A stretch of 64,000 bases of DNA from Calliopum simillimum (lineage: Eukaryota > Arthropoda > Insecta > Diptera > Lauxaniidae). Numbering within the stretch: the first letter of the stretch is position 1; every line of letters starts with the position of its first letter. The notes beneath the pieces are model-generated. The model ran no database searches. It was given only the letters and a program-made list of their open reading frames with translations, and had not been told where the DNA came from. Location of the stretch: assembly GCA_951812925.1 (NCBI GenBank), contig OX638372.1:65303407-65367406 (forward strand), given 5' to 3'. The position numbers and the translations under genes are program-made. Positions 56,099 through 64,000 of this stretch are shown here, piece by piece.

Positions 56099-57057
56099 AT
56101 TTAACAAAATCATCAAATGGAGAATTAAAATTGAAAATTGAAAAATTGCAAAAATGACTGTTTAATTAGTTCAATATAAAATTATCATACTTCAATTTAG
56201 GAAAATGTTATTTTTGTTATTAGCTGAGATTTCCACGACATTTTTTCATTAATCTATTTTCGAAAACATACAAAAGAAAAAACAATTCAAATGAAAAAAT
56301 CGTTAAACTGTAAGATGAGTGCTTACTTAATAAAGTGTCCACAAAAACACACAAAAGAAAAACCAATTCAAATGAAACAATTCTATAGAAAAATGTTGGG
56401 AGAATTTTGTAAATAAAGTTATTCAGGGTAAAATTTTTAAATTTTTTTAAAATTTCCAGTGGCATTAGAAATAAGAAAAAGCATTATCTCTTCTGGACAT
56501 AGTATGTCAGCGTTTTTCAGCGTTATCATCTTAATCAAAATCCTTTAGTAATCCGGGATGAGCTAAATTATTGAAATCACCTTTTGCGTTTTCTGAGGAT
56601 TTTTCTCCATGGACTTTATGAAAGACGACGCCTTTTTGCCACTTTGGAGTAGGACTTAAATCTTTATTGAGCTGTATTGAAAACTGTTCAGATTTTTCCA
56701 TCATTAAAAAGTTTTGTTACTTTTAATATTGTTGATCTTTTAATAGTGGTATTTTACATGTATTTTTCAATTGGAAACCATTTTCTTCCTATCAATTAAC
56801 CGGGGACAGTGCATTTTTCAATGATAACGATAACTTTAATCTTTTGAATTGAAACTAAGACCCCATAGCGAAAACTTTAATCTTTTCCAATTGAAACTGA
56901 AATTGGTAATTTTTTTATATCGATTCGTTCAACGTAAAAGTTGGTAACTCGTAAATCGCAGTTTTTAGTAATGAACATTTTTGTATTTTACCTTTATTTT
57001 ATAGAAACCTATATTAAATAAGTTTAGGTTGTGACTTAAATTTCAACCAAAAAACAT
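56099..57057. other. AT-rich stretch with a short tandem duplication
   Basis: AAAACATACAAAAGAAAAAA near 56263 and AAAACACACAAAAGAAAAAC near 56344 mark an imperfect tandem repeat of about 80 bp. No gene. Confidence 0.4.
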
Positions 57058-57300
57058 TTTGGCCAGAAAAAAAATCTTTTTTGTGGCAACACTAATCGTG
57101 TAACAATTTTCGTTGTTGTGTATCATTTTTCGTTGTTTCGTCTAATTTTTCGTTAGTTTCAACGAAAAACGTTGTTTTTACGATTTTGGCCAAAAAAAAA
57201 CATTTTTGTGGCAACACTAATCGTGTAACAATTTTCGTTGTTGTGTATCATTTTTCGTTGTTTCGTCTCATTTTTCGTTAGTTTCATTATCGATATATCA
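57058..57300. repeat. 125-bp tandem duplication rich in TTTTTCGTTGTT
   Basis: Two units with GTGGCAACACTAATCGTGTA at 57083 and 57208. Each continues into AATTTTCGTTGTTGTGTATC and TTTTTCGTTAGTTTC. A third diverged copy is at 59511-59590. Confidence 0.85.
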
Positions 57301-57730
57301 TTGTCCAATGACTGATTTTGGAATGATGTTCAATTGACCTTTTATGTTTTAATAATGGGATGTCTTTCATCTACATTGGTTTGCCTTTTTGCCTTGGAGA
57401 GACAATGAAAAAATTTATTTATTCACAAAAATTGATTAACTCATTCCTTAGATTTAAGAGATTTCAAGGTTTAGACACCTCATTTTAAAAATAAAAAATC
57501 TTGCATAAACTTACCTTTCAGACTTGATGTGATTCCAGTACTGTGCTAGAAATAATGTGCTAGGTATAATGATATTTCCTACTTTAAAAAGTTTTTTTTT
57601 TTTTCATCTACAAAGGCGAATGTCCTCTTAAAAACAATACAATAAAAACAATAACTGTTACATTTTAATTGCAAATGTTTTATATTATTATTGCCTTATA
57701 ATGTGAGAAAAACACTTGAGTTATCTGTAT
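57301..57730. other. AT-rich stretch, nothing recognised
   Basis: No supported feature. Confidence 0.4.
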
Positions 57731-58755
57731 CCCGGTGGCGTTTTTGAGCGACATCGTCCATATGATATTGTCATCGATGAATCATCAAGAAATTAAATTT
57801 TCCGAAATGATTTTTTCATCGATGACTCATAGTGGGGATGTACGGAAGTTAGTATTCTCTGCCGGAAAATGTCATTTAAATGTCTTTGAACTTCTTAAAT
57901 GTTCCGAATCGGTGAATTGTCTGTTAAAAGTCGATAACATGACATTGTCTGTTACATGTCGCCATCAACGAGTAAAAGTCACGGATACAACCGATTGTTA
58001 TTTTTGCTGTTCAGTTTGTCAAGCGAATTGAAATAAATAAATAAAAAATTTCGTGTCTTCCTATAAAATGTGATTAATTTTAATTAAAAAGATATGTTTT
58101 GTAACTGTTAATTTAACAATGAATACGACCCAGACTTACCATTTTGAGGTGAGTTAATATGTCCTTAAAAAAATTCTTTTAATATAGTTATTATAATGTC
58201 TGAATTTTATCATTTAATAGATTTCCGTCGTCGACCTACTTATAAAAAATATAACCGAGAATTTTGCCATTATCAAATATGAATTTTTTTAAGTGAGATA
58301 TGAAGTTTTGTTTAAGTCAAATGGTGCTTTTCGTTAGATATCGGGTGGTAAAAGTCGAGAAAATTAGATTTTTGCAAAATATCTTGGGGTATTTAAAAAA
58401 AAAATTCATAATTTTTTTATAGGAAATTTTCTGAGCAATATTTCACCAAGGCACAATTTTACTGGAACACAAGATTATACCTACTTTTGGAATAACAACC
58501 ACCAAAAAGTTCAGCTTTGATACTATGACATATTTGATAGGACTTAATTATTTTCATTTATTTATAAGTATTCTTATTATGCATAAGTGACTTACTACAA
58601 GTCGACTCAGTGATATTATTCAGCATAAGACATCAGTGATTTTTTGGACATTTGTTCTAAAAGTTCATGCATGACAAACAAATGCGTTTGTCACCTATGA
58701 TCTAATTTTTTCTCTATTCGTCATCGATAAATCGTAGTGCCGTTTCGCCACCGGG
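57731..58755. mobile_element. Candidate TIR element with CCCGGTGGCG ends
   Basis: CCCGGTGGCG at 57731-57740 and the exact complement CGCCACCGGG at 58746-58755 bound 1,025 bp; TA follows on the right and TAT precedes on the left. TCATCGATGA-type motifs recur (about 57774, 57817 and 58723). A 98-codon open frame with a Cys-rich tail (57735-58031) begins at the left TIR. No family is recognised for it. GC content near the ends is higher than around it. Confidence 0.5.
57735..58031 (+). CDS. 98-codon open frame of unknown function inside the CCCGGTGGCG element (doubtful)
   Basis: Starts MAFLSDIVHMILSSM and ends CYFCCSVCQAN. It has seven cysteines in the last 50 residues but no recognised zinc-finger spacing and no transmembrane or signal segment. 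It starts 4 bp inside the left inverted repeat, so if expressed it would be element-borne. It could equally be a chance frame; no upstream promoter or splice evidence is visible. Confidence 0.12.
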   Translation: MAFLSDIVHMILSSMNHQEIKFSEMIFSSMTHSGDVRKLVFSAGKCHLNVFELLKCSESVNCLLKVDNMTLSVTCRHQRVKVTDTTDCYFCCSVCQAN

Positions 58756-59510
58756 TAGTTTTATGTTGAATTTAAAATAATATCTCTTTGAACTTTTAGT
58801 GGCTCTTAAAAGAGCCGAGAGCCGTTGCTTAGTTGCTTAGTTACTTAAATCAAAATTTTTAATAGTTTGTTTATTCTTTTGAAACTTCAAACGTCGATTC
58901 AAATTTTGAATTCTAAAAGCTTATTGACCTCGTCGGCAATTTTCGATATGTTTTGCATTATTTTTAATAAGATATCTTGCAGAGAAAGTGGGCGATTTCA
59001 TTGCCATTTACATTAATGAAAATAATTTCAAGCTCCTTAATTTTCATTAAAAAATTTGGTGATGGTTTTTTTAAGCCACCTTTCTACCCAAGTCCAAATT
59101 TGACCGGTCCGATACCTCAACTAATAATGCCGTCTTCATGAAGGAATTTGATCTATTTGACATGGAAAAATCTTCCAGTTCATCATTTTCTTCTTGTTGG
59201 TTTTCTTTTTCTTCTTCTTACATGGAAATGTTCAACCAACTTACTTCGTCGGGACTATATAACGAAAAATAAACTCTAAATAAACTTTAATCGAAGAAGG
59301 GTGTGGCAATTTGATTATTACAAACCTAGCAATTTCCACTTGATTGAAACAAACACGACAATCTCCAAATTTCTTATTGAATTTGTCCATAAACCCCTTT
59401 GAGGATTTGGTTTAAACTTGATTTACATCCTCATCTAACTCTATTCTACACGGAATACACGTTTTTGTTAGTTTTCACAAAATTGAAAAAGTGGAGATTG
59501 TTCGATTGTT
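58756..59510. other. AT-rich stretch, nothing recognised
   Basis: Contains a CT/TC-rich patch near 59185-59220. No gene. Confidence 0.4.
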
Positions 59511-60064
59511 CGCCAGAAAAAAAAAAAATTTTTTTGTGGCAACACTGTGTAACAATTTTCGTTGTTGTGTATAATTTTTCGTTAGTTTCAATTGATTGAT
59601 GGGGAAGGGGAAGAGGGAAGATGAAGAAAAAAAACATATTAACAAATTTTCATTCTTTCAAAATGATAAACAAACCGATGAGAATAATGATAAGAAAATA
59701 AGAAAAAACTCGGAAAAATATCAAAAACTCTAATTTTTTTTTTGGTGAAATATAATTTTTGAAAAAATATAAGAGTCCTATTGGAAAATCCGTAATGATA
59801 TTTTGAGAAATAAGTACAAAAAAACAAAACAAAGAAACAACAAAAACATACAATTTTAACTCTAAAACAAAAAAACATAAAAGAATGAAACAAACATACA
59901 ATTTTAAGAAGAGAAGAAAGATAACATTTTACTCAAAATACCGAAGTTTAATCGGTTAATTGATCGGGTTTTGAAACTAACGAAAAATGTGACATGTAAC
60001 GAAAAAATGTAACGAAAAATGTGACAAGTAACGAAAAATGTGACATGTAACGAGTTAGAAAACA
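59511..60064. mobile_element. Candidate foldback element of the ACGAAAAAT family
   Basis: The left end (59511-59590) carries GTGGCAACACTG and TTTTTCGTTAGTTTCAA. The right end (59965-60060), read on the opposite strand, carries several TTTTTCGTTAC units and TTTTTCGTTAGTTTCAA. The interior right half repeats 50813-51071. Thus 57058-57300, 50813-51071 and this locus are pieces of one family. No target duplication identified. Confidence 0.5.
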
Positions 60065-60311
60065 CCGAAGTTTACCGAAGTTTAATCGGTTTTAAAAAGC
60101 TTTTCTTCTTTTGCTTTTTTGCTTTTTTGCTTTGTTGCTTTTCACACTAGATCAGGGATTCGAACTTCTTCAATGGTACTTTTTTTTAAAAAGCCAATAG
60201 TACTTTGGGTACTTTTTCTTTTTGTAGCCTTGGGTATATGAAACAAAACATTAAACATTGGGTCGTATTAATAAAACTTTACTTTGCTAAAATCCGAAGC
60301 AATTGCTTCAA
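60065..60311. other. AT-rich spacer
   Basis: A TTTTGCTTTTTTGCTTTGTTGC run near 60110-60138; otherwise nothing. Confidence 0.4.
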
Positions 60312-61136
60312 TTTTTATACTCTACACCCAGGGTATATTCACTTTGTCCTTCCGTTTGTAATGCATAGAAGGAGGCGTGGCAGATATAGAAAAGTATATA
60401 TATTCTTGATCAGCGTCACCTCCTGAGTCGATATAGCCATGTCCGTCTGTCTGGCTGGGTGGCTGGCTGGGTTGATGACACTTTTTTGGAAAACTCAGCA
60501 AGATAACTCAATGAAATTTGGTACACTGCCGTTAAAGATAGCTCGGGGGATTGAAAATGAGCAAAATCGATCAACGGAATTTTTCACGACATCGCAACCA
60601 AAATACGCATAGGTACTAAGGATTATAAGCGCAAGCTGTGAAAAAAAACTGAACGAATTCGGATAAGAGGGCGTGGTACCTCCCATATAAGCAAAAGCTT
60701 CAAAACGCTATACTAAAAACGTTTTTAAAGATATTCGAACCAAATTCGACTCAAACACTAAGAATCATAAATAAAAGCTTTCAACAAAAATTGGAAGAAA
60801 TCGGACAAGGGGACATGGCACCTCCCATATAAGCAAAAGCTTTAAAACGCTATACTGAAAGCGTTTTTAGAGATATTCGAACCAAATTCGACTCAAACAC
60901 TAAAAATTATAAATAAAAGCTTTCAATAAAAATTGGGTGAAATCGGACAAGGGGCCATGGTACCTCCCATATAAGCAAAAGTTTCAAAAGGCCATATTGA
61001 AAGAGTTTTTTGAGATGATCCAATAAAACTTCACTCAAATACTAAAGACTATAAATGCACCACGCTGTAAGCTAAAATTGGAGGAACTCGGACAAGAGGG
61101 CGTGGCATCTCCCATATAAACAAAAGCTTCAAAACA
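60312..61136 (+). mobile_element. Helentron/DINE-1-like element, 3'-truncated, four central repeats
   Basis: 5' end TTTTTATACTCTACACCCAG, then GATCAGCGTCACCTCCTGAG, then four central units (CTCCCATAT at about 60681, 60823, 60965, 61110; steps 142, 142, 145). It stops after TTCAAAACAAATTC without hairpin or CTAG. Confidence 0.8.
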
Positions 61137-61358
61137 AATTCGACAAAGCGTTATGGAGTGAAGTAAGCTGCAGAAAAGTAAAAAAAGAAACAACAATATA
61201 ATTTTGACAAACAAATGACTTTAACGCAACGCTCTTTATTTCGGTATGGCGCTTGACGCTTTTGTGTAGGTACTAGTACTCAGATCGCTCAAGTGCTAAC
61301 CAAAATAGATGTGACGACGAGACATAACGAGTAAATTCGAGTATATTTAAACAAATGA
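61137..61358. other. AT-rich spacer
   Basis: Nothing recognised. Confidence 0.4.
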
Positions 61359-61531
61359 GCCTAAGTACCATTTCGAAAGTAGTGTCATAATATGAAAAAG
61401 GTGCCATTTTGTTAGAAAGTAAAAAAATTGTTTTCTGTTTTTACTAAAAATTTTCTTGATAGTGTGAAATTGATGCCATTATGTTGAAAAAATAAAAAGT
61501 ATGACATTACTTTTCGAAATGGTACTTAGGC
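61359..61531. mobile_element. 173-bp MITE
   Basis: TIRs GCCTAAGTACCATTTCGAAA and, on the other strand at the right, GCCTAAGTACCATTTCGAAA, followed by AGTA.TGTCAT on both sides, about 30 bp with few mismatches. AT-rich interior, non-coding. Confidence 0.75.
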
Positions 61532-61604
61532 CCTTTGGTACGGCCACTCCTCAAATGTTGATAACCAAAATGAACATACTGATCGAAAATGAGCGAAACA
61601 TTAG

Positions 61605-62010
61605 CATTGTTTGATGATTGCTCTAGAGTACTCTAGATCAAGTTAGAGCAGTCAAAAGTGTTCGATGAAACTTTGTTCAGCTTTTTTCTACTCCAAAAAG
61701 TGTTCGATGAGTCTACTCCCAACTGCTCCGTGTGCTCTTTTCTGCTCTAGATTTTTATGTGGAGTAGGTTAGAGCAGCAAATTGTCGCAAGAAAAATCAA
61801 AGCAAAATAAATGTTTCTAAAATTTTTTGTCAATTTTGTTGTTTATATTTTATTTTTAACGTCTAAAAATGTAAATATTTTTAAATTTTTGCTAGTTTAC
61901 TCTAAGTTGCTTGATTTGTGTTTCTTGAAATTTCTGCTCTGGTCTACTCTAGTCTGCTCTAAAAGTAATATGTCATTTTTCAAAAGGCAGCTCTACTCTG
62001 CTCTGCTTTA
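61605..62010. repeat. CTACTCT/AGAGTAG-rich simple-sequence region
   Basis: Many variants of CTCTACTCTGCTCTG and their complements (GCTCTAGAGTACTCTAGATC near 61619; GGTCTACTCTAGTCTGCTCT near 61941). Degenerate tandem, both orientations. Confidence 0.6.
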
Positions 62011-62148
62011 CTCTGATCTAAGTTCGTCAAACATAGCTATTGTGACAAGACATGTTGCTCCTTAAGAACTGAACTACATACCGTCACTCCTCGTCATAGC
62101 AGTTGTTTGGCCGCAAAAAAAAAAAAAAATATTTTTGATAAATAATAT

Positions 62149-62552
62149 ATGTGACCATCCAGTGGAAAAGGTACCTTATCTTCACATAATAAAAAAACAG
62201 TTTTTCTGCATTTTCTGAAAATACATACAATTTTGAGTAAAATGACACCACGATCACTGGAAAATTCCAAAAATTTACTGAGTTATGGCATTTTGAAATC
62301 GTAAAATGAAAACTCAAGTTTGTAGATATCGAAATTCGTAGTTTGTCAATTATCAATTTTTACAGAATAAAGGTTCGGTAAGACCGCTTTCATTGGTATT
62401 TGTAATTTGATAATCGACCTCAAATCAGTTGTAAAATGTTCAGTACCTACATGGCTAAGCACTGAATTCCACCTTAAACTGAAAACCGATAAAATTCGCT
62501 GTACAGCTTTTGTGAGTGAAGATAATTTACCTTTTCCAATGGACGGTTACAT
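62149..62552. mobile_element. About 0.4-kb inverted-repeat element
   Basis: The left end ATGTGACCATCCAGTGGAAA and, opposite strand, ATGTAACCGTCCATTGGAAA both continue AGGTA..TTATCTTCAC: TIRs of about 38 bp. Interior AT-rich, non-coding. Confidence 0.65.
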
Positions 62553-62554
62553 GT

Positions 62555-64000
62555 AATGAATAAATTAAATAATTAAAATGACTGATTTTTTGTAAAAAGC
62601 TGATATGTGTCGATTCGTTTGCTAAAATGGAGTACAGACTATCGACCAAGTTCGTCAGTTTTGCTCAAATATCTCCTGGTTTGCGTGTGTGGCAGCTTTT
62701 TTCGCCAGTCATCAGTCAACCACAAAATAGTTTGTGTTTGAGTGGCAGTCAGCGGCCATATTTGATTGACGAACATGATCGCTAGTGTGCAAAAGTTAGT
62801 TCAGTTGCTGTCGTCTCGTCACTTTTGTTTTGGTTAGGCCTTTAGTGAAAAAAGACGCAATCTATTTATCTATCTGAATCCGTATTTTGATCCAGAATTG
62901 TGTACCTTAATTTCAAGATAGATTTGGATTCAGAATTAAAGTCCAACTCCAATTCATTTGAGTCCTTTTGGTAAAAAAAGCTCGATCGACCTCAATCCAG
63001 TTGAATCCATATTTAACACAACAAGATTCCATTTGGGTCCTTTTCAATCCAAGTAAGCTAAGCACATAGAAAAAAACGCGATCAATGTCAATCCAGTCTA
63101 ATCCATTTTAATCCAATCGCAATTATTTAAGTTTATGTAAACCTTTTTTATTATTGCACTTTAGAAACATCAAGTTAATGCCATTTTTAAAGTGAAAACA
63201 TTGTTCGTGTTCTAGATTGTATGGATCCAAATAGATTCAAATGGATACTTTTTTTATCCATATTAATCCAATAGAGACTAGACGCGGCACAAAGGGATTA
63301 CATTGGGTGTGAATTTAAGCGAAAATTAAGTTGTACACAAAAAACATGTTCCAATAAAAATAAGTATAATACATTTTTCAATATTCAACTGTTTTTATTA
63401 GTCTTACGACTTCATCTAATGCGAACAAAATAAATTGGCTTCACTGTTTCGATCTTATTAACGAAGAAACTGGTGTGAAATAGAATTCAAAGCGTGTTCT
63501 TAAACCTCATCGTTGTCAATTTATTTTCTCCATACACTAGCGACAACTAGCACAACTAGAAAAAGCAAATTCACAGTAATGCTTTATGGCGGAGTTCCAT
63601 AGAAGTTTTTAACGTTTGTCAAAAGAGAAAGTCGTTGTTTCTATAAATTTTAACACCGAAATTTCCGACATTTGGAATTGACTGTGAAAAAAAACTATTG
63701 ATTTGAAGTTATTAAATTGAATGTGAATTTTCGTTTAGCTTTGCAAATATTGCGACGCTCTTGTTCTTATTCACATTTCTTTTGTGACGTACTACATGGT
63801 TAGAAGGCATAAAAAGAATAACAAGACTTAACCAAGTACATCACGTTGTAGTATTTTCTACTTTTTGAATCAGCAGCATGGTTGAATTACCCTGGTTGCA
63901 GCAATAGAAAATGCTGCTTCTTCTTAACTACGAAAATGTCAAAATTTTGTAGTCTTTTGACAGATAGCAAGGCAATATCAGGGTTCCATTTTTGATTATT
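62555..64000. other. AT-rich stretch to window end
   Basis: Contains a degenerate AATCCA-rich patch (about 62875-63285). No gene recognised; no feature is visibly cut by the window end. Confidence 0.4.
62875..63285. repeat. Degenerate AATCCA-rich repeat patch
   Basis: AATCCA, ATCCAT and their complements (TGGATT, ATGGATCC) recur more than a dozen times, for example CAATCCAGTCTAATCCATTT near 63090. Not a regular tandem array. Confidence 0.45.

Noticed and set aside
1..64000. CRISPR arrays, bacterial operons, tRNA or rRNA genes
   Set aside because: No spaced direct repeats with unique spacers, no prokaryotic gene density, and no tRNA cloverleaf or rRNA signature noticed; the window is eukaryotic repeat-rich DNA.

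Overview
The window looks like non-genic nuclear DNA of a higher dipteran fly, most plausibly a tephritid-like fruit fly. It is strongly AT-rich and carries several insect mariner/Tc1 relics. I recognise no host protein-coding gene, rRNA or tRNA. The only recognisable coding matter is decayed transposase and one dead non-LTR retrotransposon end, so this reads as intergenic or deep intronic DNA. The species call is inference; no host gene anchors it.

Layout. 1-9.2 kb: a decayed Tc1/mariner D37E-type transposase, a TA-flanked inverted-repeat element (2061-2963), the first Helentron/DINE-1-like element (4381-5583, with a 228-bp MITE inside it), and a decayed transposase with a 334-bp tandem duplication. 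9.2-15.4 kb: a full-length but frameshifted mariner (9243-10502), a second motif-rich TA element (10593-11463), a foldback, a mariner-derived MITE and a small MITE. 15.4-27 kb: mostly featureless AT-rich DNA, two Helentron-like elements (one split by a deleted mariner) and a Tc1-type end. 27-35 kb: a foldback, then a 2.5-kb palindromic Tc1 relic containing a third mariner, then another Helentron-like copy. 39-44.5 kb: a 5'-truncated LINE with a 13-bp target duplication, a 375-bp MITE, and a 2.1-kb element with six copies of a 15-bp motif. 46-50 kb: a 1.4-kb near-perfect palindrome, a 0.6-kb palindromic MITE and dispersed repeats. 53.1-55.4 kb: about 19 head-to-tail copies of a 123-bp satellite monomer. 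56-64 kb: further inverted-repeat elements and another Helentron-like copy.

The parts interact mainly as a nested insertion record. Mariners sit inside a Helentron-like unit and inside a Tc1 arm; in the latter case the opposite arm preserves the pre-insertion sequence. A MITE sits inside a Helentron-like unit, and the 2.1-kb element sits inside an older dispersed repeat. No copy seen here has an intact transposase, so any movement would need proteins encoded elsewhere. The strongest leads are (i) the Helentron-like family with a constant 142-bp central repeat, (ii) several non-autonomous TA-flanked elements whose own terminal or subterminal motif recurs internally many times, (iii) the palindromic Tc1, and (iv) the highly homogeneous 123-bp satellite.
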